64,000 nucleotides of DNA, taken from NCBI RefSeq assembly GCF_019145205.1, contig NZ_JAHSTT010000002.1, positions 682,001 to 746,000 on the forward strand. Reading direction: 5' to 3'. Of this stretch, positions 48,241 through 57,822 are shown in pieces. Under the pieces are notes generated by a model that saw nothing but the letters and a program-made list of their open reading frames with translations, was not told the DNA's origin and did not search any database. The DNA is from Pseudomonas khavaziana. Lineage in GTDB: Bacteria > Pseudomonadota > Gammaproteobacteria > Pseudomonadales > Pseudomonadaceae. Every line of letters begins with the position of its first letter. Within the stretch, counting starts at the first letter, position 1. The translations under genes and the position numbers were made by a program.

Positions 48241-49215
48241 TCAGTTGGCGCCGGCCTGCGGGCTCAGCCATCCACGAACCCGCCGATACAACTGTTCCTG
48301 CTCTGCTGCGCTGTTGCCGGGCAAAGCCGTGAGTGATACCTGCTTATAGGCGTCATTTTTCGAGCGTTTGGCGGCTTGAATGCGTTCCTGCGCGTTTTTA
48401 CGTTCCTGCGCGTCGTCTTGATAGAACACATCCGCCGTAGGCACCTTCAAGCTCGGCGCCAGTTGTTGCAGGTCTGGTTGACGGGCGGCGGGCGTCTTTC
48501 CGGCCACCATGACCAATTTCTGCACCTGGGAGGGTTGTTTCTCGCTCAGGTAACGTGCCGCCCACCAGGCGCCGGTGCCATGACCGAGCAAGACCACGCT
48601 TCGGGCGCTCTGGGTCTGGGCAAAGGCAACGGCGGCGTCGATACGGTCGAAGATACGCTTGGCGTCGGTCTTGTCCTGTTCATCCGCACCCGGCACCACC
48701 GCTGGGTCAGTGCCTTCCGCCTCGGCGCTGGCGGCCTGTTCGACGGGTTTGGCGGCCGTGCTGCCCTCTTTACTGCTGGTATCGACCGCAGCCTTGGGCG
48801 GTTCGATGACGCGTGGGGGCAGTGTGTCAACATTCACGTCCGGCAACGACAGGCTCAGGGTACCCCAGTGGGCATCCGGTAACTTGCTCCGCAAGGGCGC
48901 GATGGCTTGCGGCCAGTCAGCGTTCTCCCCGGCCCCTGGCACAATAATCACCACGCCTTCAGCTTCGGCACTGTTGGCGGGCTTCCAGAGTGCCAGGAAC
49001 GAATCGCTGCCGGCTTGCAACTGTTGTTGTTGCTCATGGGGAACCTGCCGCTCGAGCGCGCCGGCTTCTGCCTGGCTGCGTTCGGGCAGGGGGTGGCGTT
49101 CAACGGGTTTTTCGTCCGCGGGCGCCGCTGCGTCGGCGGCCTGTACTGGCAAAGTGTTGGTCAGTAGTAGCGACAGGCACAATGCTGGCAGTGCCGAACG
49201 GTGGAGAAAAAGCAT
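48241..49215 (-). CDS. DUF3530 family secreted protein, alpha/beta-hydrolase-like
   Basis: A 324-residue protein with a signal peptide (LHRSALPALCLSLLLTNTLPVQA), a low-complexity acidic/alanine-rich stretch near 140-185 and a hydrolase-like core. The nucleophile-elbow segment is VVLLGHGTGAWWAARYL, where a catalytic serine in GxSxG would be expected but glycine is present. VVIIVPGAGENADWPQAI near 85 fits the oxyanion loop. It is periplasmic or lipid-free exported. Function unknown; enzymatic activity is doubtful from the elbow. ATG at 49215. No operon partner. Confidence 0.8.
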   Translation of the reverse strand: MLFLHRSALPALCLSLLLTNTLPVQAADAAAPADEKPVERHPLPERSQAEAGALERQVPHEQQQQLQAGSDSFLALWKPANSAEAEGVVIIVPGAGENADWPQAIAPLRSKLPDAHWGTLSLSLPDVNVDTLPPRVIEPPKAAVDTSSKEGSTAAKPVEQAASAEAEGTDPAVVPGADEQDKTDAKRIFDRIDAAVAFAQTQSARSVVLLGHGTGAWWAARYLSEKQPSQVQKLVMVAGKTPAARQPDLQQLAPSLKVPTADVFYQDDAQERKNAQERIQAAKRSKNDAYKQVSLTALPGNSAAEQEQLYRRVRGWLSPQAGAN

Positions 49216-49442
49216 CGTTGATTCCCGGCCAGAAGTGGTTCCAGCAGCCTAATGGGTTGGTCGGTATTTGTCAGCGTCGCGAGGAGTGGTTTTCGCTTTC
49301 AGCGGGTTATCGACTGTTGGTGCTTTACCTTGAAGGGTAGGGCGATGCCTGAGCCCTCTGACCATTCAACCAATGAATGGCAGACAACACCCTGTGAACA
49401 GCTATTCTTGTGCCAGCCCAACATTAATAAGAGGCCGCGCAC

Positions 49443-50591
49443 ATGAGTACTTCCTCATTCAAGATCGCCCACAAACTGCTTACCGGTGCGGGCGCCATTG
49501 AACAACTGGCCGCTGAGCTCACGCGCCTGGATGTCGATAATCCGCTGATCGTCACCGACGCCGCGCTGGTCAAGTCCGGCACCGTGGCGTTGGCCCTGGA
49601 ACACCTGGGTGATCGCGCCTACGAAATTTTTGATCGTGTGCTGCCTGACCCGGAAATCGCCATCGTCGAAGACTGCATGCGTGCGTATCGCGAGGGTGGG
49701 CATGACGGTCTTATTGGCGTGGGTGGCGGCAGTGCCATTGATATTGCCAAGAGCGTGGCAGCCTATGCCGGCTACCACGGCGCGCTGGCGGACTTGTTCG
49801 GCGTCGACCAGGTGCCGCGTAAGGGCCCGCCGCTGATCGCCATCCCCACCACGGCCGGTACCGGCTCGGAAGTGACCAATGTGGCGATCCTTTCCGACAA
49901 GGCCGCACAGTTGAAAAAAGGCATCGTCAGCGACTACCTGCTGCCGGATGTGGCGCTGATCAGCCCGCAAATGACCCTGACCTGCCCGCGCAGCGTCACT
50001 GCCGCCAGTGGTGTGGACGCCCTGGTGCACGCCATCGAATCCTACCTGTCACTGAATGCCTCGCCAATTACTGACGCCCTGGCCATCGGTGCGATCAAGT
50101 TGATTGCCCGCGCGCTGCCCAAGGCTTACGCCAACCCGGCCAATCTGCAGGCCCGTGACGACATGGCCACCGCCAGCCTCATGGCCGGCATGGCCTTTGG
50201 TAACGCTGGGGTCGGCGCCGTGCATGCGCTGGCGTATCCGCTGGGTGGGCGCTTCAATATCGCCCATGGTGTGAGCAATGCGCTGCTGCTGCCCTATGTG
50301 ATGCATTGGAACAAATTGGCATGTGTTGAACGAATGCAGGATATTGCTCAGGCCATGGGTGTGAACGTGGCCGGCTTGAGTGTCAACGATGCTGCCGACC
50401 GTGCCGTGGAGGCCATGACGCGCTTGTGTGCCGCAGTGGAGATCCCGGCGGGGCTGCGCAGTTTCGGAGTGCCCGAGGATGCCATTGCGTCCATGGCCAC
50501 GGAGGCGGCAGGTATCGAGCGCCTGATGCGCAATAATCCGCGTCAGCTCAGCGCGGCGGATATCGAGAAAATCTACCGGGCGGCTTATTAA
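49443..50591 (+). CDS. Iron-containing alcohol dehydrogenase
   Basis: A 382-residue group III alcohol dehydrogenase. The NAD-binding GGGSAIDIAKSVAAYAGY is near residue 97, TTAGTGSEVTNVAIL near 137, and metal ligands are seen in SGVDALVHAIESYLS (D, H) and ALAYPLGGRFNIAHGVSNALLLP (two H). Related to E. coli YiaY and Pseudomonas ErcA-type proteins. The ATG at 49443 follows AATAAGAGGCCGCGC. The 227-base spacer to the DUF3530 gene gives room for its own promoter. Substrate unknown; the pqq-linked quinone alcohol oxidation genes are not nearby, so no link is claimed. Confidence 0.88.
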   Translation: MSTSSFKIAHKLLTGAGAIEQLAAELTRLDVDNPLIVTDAALVKSGTVALALEHLGDRAYEIFDRVLPDPEIAIVEDCMRAYREGGHDGLIGVGGGSAIDIAKSVAAYAGYHGALADLFGVDQVPRKGPPLIAIPTTAGTGSEVTNVAILSDKAAQLKKGIVSDYLLPDVALISPQMTLTCPRSVTAASGVDALVHAIESYLSLNASPITDALAIGAIKLIARALPKAYANPANLQARDDMATASLMAGMAFGNAGVGAVHALAYPLGGRFNIAHGVSNALLLPYVMHWNKLACVERMQDIAQAMGVNVAGLSVNDAADRAVEAMTRLCAAVEIPAGLRSFGVPEDAIASMATEAAGIERLMRNNPRQLSAADIEKIYRAAY

Positions 50592-50674
50592 CCATTGAGA
50601 TAGGTCACCGTGCGCGCAGCAAAGCATGAGGTATACAATGCGCGCCATCGTGATTTAGCTCAAAAAGGTGCGTC

Positions 50675-51349
50675 ATGCAGCCCTTCGTCATCGCTCCATC
50701 GATTCTCTCCGCCGACTTCGCCCGCCTGGGTGAAGAAGTGGACAAAGTGTTGGCCGCCGGCGCCGACTTCGTGCACTTCGATGTCATGGACAATCACTAC
50801 GTGCCCAACCTGACCATCGGCCCGATGGTCTGCGCCGCGCTGCGCAAGTACGGCGTCACCGCACCGATCGACGCGCACCTGATGGTCAGCCCTGTGGACC
50901 GCATTATTGGTGACTTCATTGAGGCCGGTGCGACCTATATCACCTTCCACCCGGAAGCCACTCTGCACGTCGACCGTACCCTGCAACTGATCCGCGAAGG
51001 CGGCTGCAAGGCGGGCCTGGTGTTCAATCCGGCCACCCCGCTGAGCGTGCTTGAGTACGTGATGGACAAGGTCGACATGGTCTTGCTGATGAGTGTCAAC
51101 CCAGGCTTCGGCGGGCAGAAGTTCATTCCTGGCACCTTGAACAAGCTGCGCGAAGCTCGCGCACTGATCGATGCGTCCGGCCGCGATATCCGCCTGGAAA
51201 TCGACGGTGGGGTTAACGTCAACAACATCCGTGAGATCGCTGCTGCTGGCGCTGACACCTTCGTGGCTGGCTCAGCGATCTTCAATGCCCCGGACTACCA
51301 GGCCGTCATCGACAAGATGCGCGCCGAACTGGCGCTGGCGCGTCCATGA
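50675..51349 (+). CDS. rpe: Ribulose-phosphate 3-epimerase
   Basis: A 224-residue TIM-barrel enzyme that interconverts ribulose-5-phosphate and xylulose-5-phosphate in the pentose phosphate pathway. Start [17 protein letters not shown], metal-binding [17 protein letters not shown] with histidine/aspartate ligands, [15 protein letters not shown] and [14 protein letters not shown] are all family hallmarks. It shares four bases with gph (ATGA) and opens the rpe-gph-trpE run. Confidence 0.97.
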   Translation: MQPFVIAPSILSADFARLGEEVDKVLAAGADFVHFDVMDNHYVPNLTIGPMVCAALRKYGVTAPIDAHLMVSPVDRIIGDFIEAGATYITFHPEATLHVDRTLQLIREGGCKAGLVFNPATPLSVLEYVMDKVDMVLLMSVNPGFGGQKFIPGTLNKLREARALIDASGRDIRLEIDGGVNVNNIREIAAAGADTFVAGSAIFNAPDYQAVIDKMRAELALARP

Positions 51350-52164
51350 GCGGCTTTGAGCAGTTGTTCCCCGGCAAACTGCCACGGCTGGTGATGTTCG
51401 ATCTGGACGGTACCTTGATCGATTCGGTGCCCGACCTGGCGGCGGCGGTGGATGAAATGCTGCTCAAGCTGGGACGCAAGCCGGCGGGGGGCGAATCGGT
51501 GCGTGAATGGGTGGGCAACGGTGTGCAGATGCTGGTGCGCCGGGCCCTTGCCAACCATATCGACGCCGAAGGCGTGGATGACGTCGAGGCCGAACACGCC
51601 CTGGAGTTGTTCAATGTGGCCTATGAAAATGGCCATGAGCTCACCGTTGTCTACCCCGGTGTGCGTGACACGCTCAAATGGTTGAGCAAGCAGGGGGTGG
51701 AAATGGCCTTGATCACCAACAAGCCGGAGCGTTTTGTCGCACCTTTGTTGGACCAGATGAAGATCGGTCGTTATTTCCGCTGGATCATCGGTGGCGACAC
51801 CTTGCCGCAGAAGAAGCCAGACCCGGCTGCGCTGTTCTTCGTGATGAAAATGGCCAATATCCCCGCGTCCCAATCATTGTTTGTCGGCGATTCGCGCAGC
51901 GATGTACTGGCGGCAAAGGCCGCCGGAGTCAAGTGCGTGGCCCTGAGCTACGGCTACAACCATGGGCGGCCGATTGCAGAAGAATCGCCGGCCCTGGTGA
52001 TTGACGACCTACGACTGTTAATCCCCGGTTGCCTGGGAGCGGGCGCTGAGATAACGTTGCCCGACATTGATCCGTCCCCTTCTGGAAACGCCATCGTGGT
52101 GGTTACTCGCAAACTCTGGATGAAAGTCATCAAGGCCCTGGCCCGCTGGCGTTGGCGCGCCTGA
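51346..52164 (+). CDS. gph: Phosphoglycolate phosphatase with a C-terminal tail that contains the trpE leader
   Basis: A 272-residue HAD phosphatase that removes phosphoglycolate, for example after DNA repair. The nucleophile motif [14 protein letters not shown] has D19 and D21, motif II is [10 protein letters not shown], motif [11 protein letters not shown] and the closing [16 protein letters not shown]. The enzyme core ends near residue 229 ([12 protein letters not shown]). The last 43 or so residues are a tail, ending [18 protein letters not shown], that coincides with a trpE promoter-like sequence and a tryptophan leader peptide in the same frame. The tail residues are a by-product of regulatory DNA or a dual-use sequence. 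Confidence 0.93.
   Translation: MSGFEQLFPGKLPRLVMFDLDGTLIDSVPDLAAAVDEMLLKLGRKPAGGESVREWVGNGVQMLVRRALANHIDAEGVDDVEAEHALELFNVAYENGHELTVVYPGVRDTLKWLSKQGVEMALITNKPERFVAPLLDQMKIGRYFRWIIGGDTLPQKKPDPAALFFVMKMANIPASQSLFVGDSRSDVLAAKAAGVKCVALSYGYNHGRPIAEESPALVIDDLRLLIPGCLGAGAEITLPDIDPSPSGNAIVVVTRKLWMKVIKALARWRWRA
52029..52057 (+). promoter_or_regulatory. Probable trpE promoter inside the gph reading frame
   Basis: TTGCCT (52029-52034), spacer of 17, TAACGT (52052-52057). It occupies the same distance class from its leader as TTGCAC-N17-TACTGT does from the trpG leader, which supports it. It falls within codons for the C-terminal tail of Gph. The -10 is a moderate match. Confidence 0.5.
52120..52164 (+). 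promoter_or_regulatory. trpE leader peptide coding sequence, in frame with and inside gph
   Basis: ATG at 52120 encodes [14 protein letters not shown] ending at TGA 52162-52164; tryptophan codons are TGG at 52147-52149 and 52153-52155. The frame is identical with gph. Tandem-type Trp codons near a leader stop, 68 bases before trpE, are typical of ribosome-mediated attenuation. Attenuation of Pseudomonas putida trpE is established; this leader's exact extent is my reading. After it, GCCGC-GCT-GCGGC is the clearest hairpin, but I see no T-rich terminator. Confidence 0.7.
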
Positions 52165-52232
52165 CTGATCCTCGCCGCGCTGCGGCACGTTTGCCTACCT
52201 GACCGTTTGTCCCTCATGCCACGAGGCACCCC

Positions 52233-53714
52233 ATGATCCGTGAAGAATTCCTGCGTTTGGCCGCTGCCGGCTATAACCGTATTCCCCTGGCCTGCGAAAC
52301 CCTGGCCGACTTCGATACGCCACTGTCGATCTACCTGAAACTGGCCGACGAGCCCAATTCCTACCTGCTCGAGTCGGTACAGGGCGGCGAGAAGTGGGGC
52401 CGTTACTCGATCATCGGCTTGCCATGCCGCACCGTGTTGCGGGTACACGACCATCATGTGAGCATCACCCATGACGGTGTCGAGATCGAAAGCCATGACG
52501 TAGACGACCCGCTGGCCTTTGTCGAAACCTTCAAGGCACGCTACAACGTGCCAACTATTCCTGGCCTGCCGCGTTTCAACGGTGGGTTGGTGGGGTATTT
52601 CGGCTACGACTGCGTGCGTTATGTAGAAAAGCGCCTGGGGAAATGTCCGAATCCGGACCCTTTGGGTGTACCGGACATTTTGCTGATGGTGTCCGACGCG
52701 GTGGTGGTGTTCGACAACCTTGCCGGCAAGATGCATGCGATTGTTCTTGCCGACCCTGCCCAAGAGGCCGCCTTCGACCAAGGCCAGGCCAGCCTTGAAG
52801 CGTTGCTGGAAAAACTGCGTCAGCCGATCACCCCGCGTCGCGGCCTGGACCTCAGCCGACCACCGGCGGCCGACCCGGTGTTCCGTTCCAGCTTTACCCA
52901 GGCCGACTACGAGCGTGCGGTCGACACCATCAAGGAATATATCCTTGCCGGTGACTGCATGCAGGTGGTGCCGTCGCAACGTATGTCCATCGACTTCAAG
53001 GCTGCGCCGATTGACCTCTACCGGGCGCTGCGTTGCTTCAACCCGACCCCCTACATGTACTTCTTCAATTTTGGCGACTTCCATGTGGTAGGCAGTTCGC
53101 CGGAAGTGCTGGTACGTGTCGAAGACAACCTGATCACCGTGCGCCCGATCGCCGGTACTCGCCCGCGCGGCGCGACCGAAGAAGCGGATGTGGCGCTGGA
53201 AGAAGACCTGCTCAGCGACGACAAGGAAATCGCCGAGCACCTGATGCTGATCGACCTGGGCCGCAACGACACCGGGCGTGTCTCTGAAATCGGCTCGGTG
53301 AAACTGACCGAGAAGATGGTCATCGAGCGCTATTCCAACGTGATGCATATCGTGTCCAACGTCACCGGCGAACTGAAAGCCGGATTGACGGCGATGGATG
53401 CGTTGCGGGCGATTCTGCCGGCGGGCACGCTGTCGGGTGCGCCGAAGATCCGCGCCATGGAAATCATCGATGAACTGGAGCCGGTCAAGCGTGGTGTCTA
53501 TGGCGGTGCCGTGGGGTATTTTGCCTGGAACGGCAATATGGACACTGCGATTGCGATCCGCACCGCGGTGATCAAGGACGGCGAGCTGCATGTGCAGGCC
53601 GGAGGAGGGATTGTGGCTGACTCGGTGCCGGCCCTTGAATGGGAAGAAACCCTGAACAAGCGCCGGGCGATGTTCCGTGCCGTGGCGCTGGCGGAGCAAA
53701 CTCCACAAGACTAA
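52233..53714 (+). CDS. trpE: Anthranilate synthase component I
   Basis: A 493-residue chorismate-utilising enzyme that makes anthranilate with Trp[18 protein letters not shown] near residue 45-62 contains the LLES feedback-inhibition motif for tryptophan; the catalytic part has [14 protein letters not shown] [40 protein letters not shown] and the signature [22 protein letters not shown] at 52233 has CGAGG upstream, whose GAGG could pair with CCTC 12 bases earlier. It is probably expressed from its own promoter inside gph and controlled by the leader. Confidence 0.97.
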   Translation: MIREEFLRLAAAGYNRIPLACETLADFDTPLSIYLKLADEPNSYLLESVQGGEKWGRYSIIGLPCRTVLRVHDHHVSITHDGVEIESHDVDDPLAFVETFKARYNVPTIPGLPRFNGGLVGYFGYDCVRYVEKRLGKCPNPDPLGVPDILLMVSDAVVVFDNLAGKMHAIVLADPAQEAAFDQGQASLEALLEKLRQPITPRRGLDLSRPPAADPVFRSSFTQADYERAVDTIKEYILAGDCMQVVPSQRMSIDFKAAPIDLYRALRCFNPTPYMYFFNFGDFHVVGSSPEVLVRVEDNLITVRPIAGTRPRGATEEADVALEEDLLSDDKEIAEHLMLIDLGRNDTGRVSEIGSVKLTEKMVIERYSNVMHIVSNVTGELKAGLTAMDALRAILPAGTLSGAPKIRAMEIIDELEPVKRGVYGGAVGYFAWNGNMDTAIAIRTAVIKDGELHVQAGGGIVADSVPALEWEETLNKRRAMFRAVALAEQTPQD

Positions 53715-53726
53715 AGCTGAAATAAA

Positions 53727-53823
53727 AAATGTGGGAGCGGGCTTGCCCGCGATGGCGGTGTGTCACTCGAGATATTTAGTGACTGATCTACCGCCATCGC
53801 AGGCAAGCCAGCTCCCACATTTG
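53727..53823. repeat. REP pair (BIME), variant AATGTGGGAGCGGGCTTGC
   Basis: Inverted arms opening AATGTGGGAGCGGGCTTGCC at about 53728 and closing in GCTCCCACATT at 53822. This is a variant of the GGGAGGGGGC family with a GCGGGC core. It lies between convergent trpE and estA, about 13 bases from each stop. Confidence 0.92.
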
Positions 53824-53836
53824 TTTTGTGCAGTAT

Positions 53837-55759
53837 TTAGAAATCCAGACTGACCCCTACATTGACCCCTTGCTGGGTCAAATTGTCATCCTTCCTGAGG
53901 TTATACGCCGCCCGCAACGCCAGGTCCTGAGTCAGCTTGTGGCTGACACCCAGGCTCAAACGGTCAGAGTTGCTGCGAGGCGTATACCCGTCCAGCTTGA
54001 AGTCGATTCCCTGCACGCTGTTGAGCGAAATATTCACCTTCTGGGTGTCATTTTCGAACTCGTGCTCGTGGGCCACTTCGCCGAACACCTGGGTTTGCGG
54101 TGTGATGCGGTAGCTGCCCTGCAGGCCGAGGCCAAGACGCTTGGAGTCGCGTTGTTGATCATCGAAGGTCAGTGCGGTGGAGCGGCTGTTTTTCTCCGAG
54201 TAACCATTCACTTCGACGCGTGCATAGTCGGCGCTGATGAACGGCGACAGGTGCCAGTCGCTGCCCGGTGCAGCAAGGTCATAGCCCAGTCGGCCGCTCA
54301 AGGCCCAGAGCCAGCCATCGGTATCGCCTTTTTCGGACGCTTCGTTCACGCCCAGGGCGAACTTGCGCTTGAGGCTGTCGAAGTCCAGCTTGCCGCCGGT
54401 CACGGCGGCATCGGCCCACCAGTGATTTTGCTGGTATTGAGCGAAGGCCGTGCCCATGTAGCTGTTGAGCTTGTAGTCCGAGTCGTTGGTGCCAGCTTCC
54501 AGTGTCTGTCGATACAGGCCGGCGGCAACACCTACGCGCCAGTTTTCATCGAGCCGGTAGCTGCCGCCGATATTCAGGTTGTAGCCGCTGCCGTCGCCAC
54601 TGGCCGAACTGCTCTGGTCGTCGAAATCCAGACGCTGCCCACCGCCGGCCACGATTGCACGCCATTGACCGACGGCTTGCCAGTTGCCGTTGTCTGCTTG
54701 CCATTGATTGCGCAGCTCGTCCTGGTGGGCGCGCAATGTGCCTTGGGCCATTTCCGGCAGCAAGGTCAGCTCCCAAGGCGCCGCCAGCAGCGAGTAGGCG
54801 TAGTCGGCAATCAATTGTTGCCCCGCCACCGTAGGGTGGACCGAGTCGTTGTAGATCAGCTTGGTCGGGTCCGGGTTGGTACCACCAATGCCATAGGTTG
54901 GGTTAGCGGTGCAGCTGTTGCCGCTGAAACAGGTGCCGGTCAAATTCTGCCCCGTGGCCAGGCCGAAGCGCGCTGGATCGGCGAAAGCTTCCTTCAACAG
55001 CAATGGGATATTCAACGGGATAACCTGGGCGTCGACGTGCGACAGGCGCTGAACCAATGACTGGTTGAATATATTGCTCAGGGCCGAGGTCGCGGCCTGC
55101 TGCGGGGTGCCATTGATGGCGGGCGTCAACCCAAGGTCGGGCAACATCCACACCATGATGTAACGCGCACCGGCTTGTTGCAGCGCCTGGGCGCTGTCAG
55201 CCAGGCGCCCGCCGGCGGCGACCGCTTGTTCCGGGCTGAGTACGCGGCCTTGGAGGAAGTCATTGCCGCCGCCGGAGAGAAAGTACAGTGCATTGGGGTC
55301 GGCCCGTCCGCCGTTGGCTGGCAGATATCCCTGGCGGCTGCGCAAAACTGTGCCCGCACCAGGGTTGCCGGGTGGGATGGCGGCATCTGAAACCGAGGTA
55401 ATTGAGTCGAGGATATCGTCGGTACGGTAGCCACCGACGGCCCAGTTGTTGCCATCTGGCAAGCCCTGGGCTGCGCGAACCGGTGAGGTGGAGGCGTTCA
55501 GGTCGTTGGGGGCTACTCCCAGTTTCGCGCCCAACAGGGTCGATGAAACCAGGCCGTATTCACCCTGGAATGTCGGGCCTGTACGGTTGGTAAAGCGTAG
55601 CGTGGAGCCATTCGAGCCATCGGGAAACTGGCCGGCATCAGCCAGGCTGTCACCAAAAACCACCATCGTTGAATATGGCGACGGAGCTGCGAACGCCTGG
55701 GCGCATGCCAATGACAAGATACAACCGGCAAGGGGTGCGAAAAATGCTGGTCTGAACAT
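53837..55759 (-). CDS. estA: Autotransporter esterase EstA/EstP
   Basis: A 640-residue outer-membrane esterase of the GDSL family with a C-terminal autotransporter barrel. The signal peptide ends after residue 24 ([13 protein letters not shown]); the catalytic serine is S38 in [13 protein letters not shown], equivalent to mature S14 of P. aeruginosa Est[11 protein letters not shown] contains the oxyanion asparagine, and [11 protein letters not shown] the Asp/His of the triad. The rest (from about 340) is a 12-strand barrel ending in LDF. EstA affects rhamnolipid and surface motility in P. aeruginosa. ATG 55759 has a TGGAA site; an ATG four codons upstream has none. It lies alone between trpE and trpG. 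Confidence 0.95.
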   Translation of the reverse strand: MFRPAFFAPLAGCILSLACAQAFAAPSPYSTMVVFGDSLADAGQFPDGSNGSTLRFTNRTGPTFQGEYGLVSSTLLGAKLGVAPNDLNASTSPVRAAQGLPDGNNWAVGGYRTDDILDSITSVSDAAIPPGNPGAGTVLRSRQGYLPANGGRADPNALYFLSGGGNDFLQGRVLSPEQAVAAGGRLADSAQALQQAGARYIMVWMLPDLGLTPAINGTPQQAATSALSNIFNQSLVQRLSHVDAQVIPLNIPLLLKEAFADPARFGLATGQNLTGTCFSGNSCTANPTYGIGGTNPDPTKLIYNDSVHPTVAGQQLIADYAYSLLAAPWELTLLPEMAQGTLRAHQDELRNQWQADNGNWQAVGQWRAIVAGGGQRLDFDDQSSSASGDGSGYNLNIGGSYRLDENWRVGVAAGLYRQTLEAGTNDSDYKLNSYMGTAFAQYQQNHWWADAAVTGGKLDFDSLKRKFALGVNEASEKGDTDGWLWALSGRLGYDLAAPGSDWHLSPFISADYARVEVNGYSEKNSRSTALTFDDQQRDSKRLGLGLQGSYRITPQTQVFGEVAHEHEFENDTQKVNISLNSVQGIDFKLDGYTPRSNSDRLSLGVSHKLTQDLALRAAYNLRKDDNLTQQGVNVGVSLDF

Positions 55760-55876
55760 GCAAGGTTCCATTTGGTTGTTTTTGTATCGGAACTCAAACA
55801 CTAGCAAAACTTCTGATAATTTCTGTAGGGATATACCGAATTTGCCTACTCGCCTTCCCGTATTTACGGCTCCATA

Positions 55877-55905
55877 TTGCACCGCTGGCTAGGCTACGTT
55901 ACTGT
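55877..55905 (+). promoter_or_regulatory. Probable trpGDC promoter
   Basis: TTGCAC (55877-55882), 17-base spacer, TACTGT (55900-55905). It sits 53 bases before the leader ATG at 55958 and is in the divergent spacer with estA. Confidence 0.6.
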
Positions 55906-55933
55906 GCCTGAACGTATAAATGAGACCCTCCCC

Positions 55934-56002
55934 GTGTTGATCATCAGCAAACTCTTGATGCGAGTAGTCAAGGCACACGCCCGTTGGCGTTGGCGCGCCT
56001 GA
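55934..56002 (+). promoter_or_regulatory. trpG leader peptide coding sequence
   Basis: ATG at 55958 encodes [14 protein letters not shown], ending TGA 56000-56002. It is in frame with a GTG at 55934, which would give a 22-residue form with LIISKLL before it. Trp codons are TGG at 55985-55987 and 55991-55993. It is almost identical with the end of gph and precedes trpG by 167 bases, as expected for attenuation of trpGDC, a mechanism known in P. putida. After it come the palindrome CCGGCC-C-GGCCGG (56015-56033 region) and, just before trpG, TTCAAG-AGG-CTTGAA with the ribosome binding AGG in the loop. Confidence 0.7.
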
Positions 56003-56169
56003 CATTTTTCTCCGCCGGCCCGGCCGGACCTGTAAAGATTTGCCTTCTTCACCCGTTGTCTGACGCCCTTTGCCGGCTACCCCTGGCAATCGGAACGTGC
56101 GTGGCAGCGGGTCACTCTCTAGGAAGGCCGTCATTTGAAATCAGTGAATTCAAGAGGCTTGAACCCCAC

Positions 56170-56763
56170 ATGTTGCTGATGATTGATAACTACGACTCCT
56201 TTACCTACAACGTTGTGCAATACCTTGGCGAGCTCGGTGCCGAGGTCAGGGTCGTGCGCAACGATGAACTGACCGTCGCCGAAATTGCCGCCCTGAATCC
56301 GGAGCGCATCGTGGTTTCGCCAGGCCCTTGCACGCCGACCGAAGCGGGCATCTCTCTTGAAGCGATCAGCTATTTCGCCGGAAAGCTGCCGATCCTGGGC
56401 GTATGCCTTGGCCATCAGTCCATCGGTCAGGCGTTTGGCGGTGACGTTGTACGTGCGCGCCAGGTCATGCATGGCAAGACCAGCCCGGTGTTCCATAAGG
56501 ATATCGGCGTGTTCCGTGGCCTGAACCTGCCCGTGACGGTGACCCGTTATCACTCGCTGGTGGTCAAGCGCGAAACCTTGCCTGAATGCCTGGAGTTAAC
56601 CGCCTGGACCCAGCTGGAGGACGGCTCGGTCGATGAGATCATGGGCCTGCGTCACAAGACACTGAATATCGAAGGGGTGCAGTTTCACCCTGAATCAATC
56701 CTGACCGAGCAGGGCTACGAGCTGTTCGCCAACTTTCTCAAGCAGAGCGGCGGCACGCGCTAA
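56170..56763 (+). CDS. trpG: Anthranilate synthase component II (glutamine amidotransferase)
   Basis: A 197-residue class I glutaminase supplying ammonia to TrpE. The catalytic cysteine is in [15 protein letters not shown] near residue 79, and the His/Glu in [12 protein letters not shown]. It starts [22 protein letters not shown]. It leads the trpGDC operon with nine bases between its stop and trpD. The start ATG at 56170 is preceded by AAGAGGC, which lies in a hairpin loop. Confidence 0.97.
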   Translation: MLLMIDNYDSFTYNVVQYLGELGAEVRVVRNDELTVAEIAALNPERIVVSPGPCTPTEAGISLEAISYFAGKLPILGVCLGHQSIGQAFGGDVVRARQVMHGKTSPVFHKDIGVFRGLNLPVTVTRYHSLVVKRETLPECLELTAWTQLEDGSVDEIMGLRHKTLNIEGVQFHPESILTEQGYELFANFLKQSGGTR

Positions 56764-56772
56764 GGACTTTTC

Positions 56773-57822
56773 ATGGATATCAAGACTGCCCTGAACCGTA
56801 TCGTCGGCCATCTGGACCTGAGCACCGCCGAAATGAGCGATGTGATGCGCGAGATCATGACCGGTCAATGTACCGACGCGCAGATCGGCGCCTTTATGAT
56901 GGCAATGCGCATGAAGAGCGAAAGCATCGACGAAATTGTCGGTGCGGTGTCGGTGATGCGTGAGCTGGCGGACAGGGTCGAACTCAAGACCCTCGACGGC
57001 GTTGTCGATGTGGTCGGCACCGGCGGTGACGGTGCGAACATTTTCAACGTGTCGACGGCCTCGTCTTTTGTGGTGGCTGCGGCTGGCTGCACCGTCGCCA
57101 AACATGGTAACCGTGCGGTGTCCGGCAAGAGCGGCAGTGCCGATTTGCTGGAAGCGGCGGGTATCTACCTGAATCTTACGCCGGTACAAGTAGCACGCTG
57201 CATTGACAGCGTTGGCATTGGCTTCATGTTTGCCCAGTCCCATCACGGCGCGATGAAGCACGCTGCCGGCCCGCGTAAGGACCTCGGCCTGCGTACGCTC
57301 TTCAACATGCTCGGCCCGCTTACGAATCCGGCCGGCGTGAAGCATCAGGTGGTGGGTGTGTTCAGTCAGGCGTTGTGCCGGCCACTGGCCGAAGTCTTGC
57401 AGCGTCTGGGCAGCAAGCATGTGCTCGTGGTGCATTCCAAGGATGGCTTGGACGAATTCAGCCTGGCGGCGCCGACCTTTGTCGCAGAGCTGAAGAACGA
57501 TGAGGTCACTGAGTATTGGGTCGAGCCTGAGGACTTGGGCATGAAGAGCCAGAGCTTGCACGGCTTGGCGGTGGAAAGCCCGGCAGCTTCTCTGGAACTG
57601 ATTCGTGATGCTCTGGGGCGCCGTAAGACCGAAAACGGTCAGAAGGCCGCGGAGATGATTGTTCTGAATGCTGGCGCGGCACTTTACGCAGCCGACCACG
57701 CCTATAGTCTTAAGGAAGGTGTCGCCTTGGCCCACGATGCGCTGCACACTGGTCTGGCTCGTGAGAAGCTCGAAGAGCTAGGAGCCTTCACTGCCGTATT
57801 CAAGATGGAGAATGAAGGATGA
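56773..57822 (+). CDS. trpD: Anthranilate phosphoribosyltransferase
   Basis: A 349-residue enzyme joining anthranilate and PRPP. Family markers: [20 protein letters not shown] near residues 80-100 (GTGGDG PRPP loop), [19 protein letters not shown], and [34 protein letters not shown] near 155-190. It overlaps trpC by four bases (ATGA), indicating coupling. Confidence 0.97.
   Translation: MDIKTALNRIVGHLDLSTAEMSDVMREIMTGQCTDAQIGAFMMAMRMKSESIDEIVGAVSVMRELADRVELKTLDGVVDVVGTGGDGANIFNVSTASSFVVAAAGCTVAKHGNRAVSGKSGSADLLEAAGIYLNLTPVQVARCIDSVGIGFMFAQSHHGAMKHAAGPRKDLGLRTLFNMLGPLTNPAGVKHQVVGVFSQALCRPLAEVLQRLGSKHVLVVHSKDGLDEFSLAAPTFVAELKNDEVTEYWVEPEDLGMKSQSLHGLAVESPAASLELIRDALGRRKTENGQKAAEMIVLNAGAALYAADHAYSLKEGVALAHDALHTGLAREKLEELGAFTAVFKMENEG

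Noticed and set aside
52165..52232. GCCGC-GCT-GCGGC as a trpE attenuator terminator
   Set aside because: The hairpin is present but no T-run follows, so I do not call a terminator.
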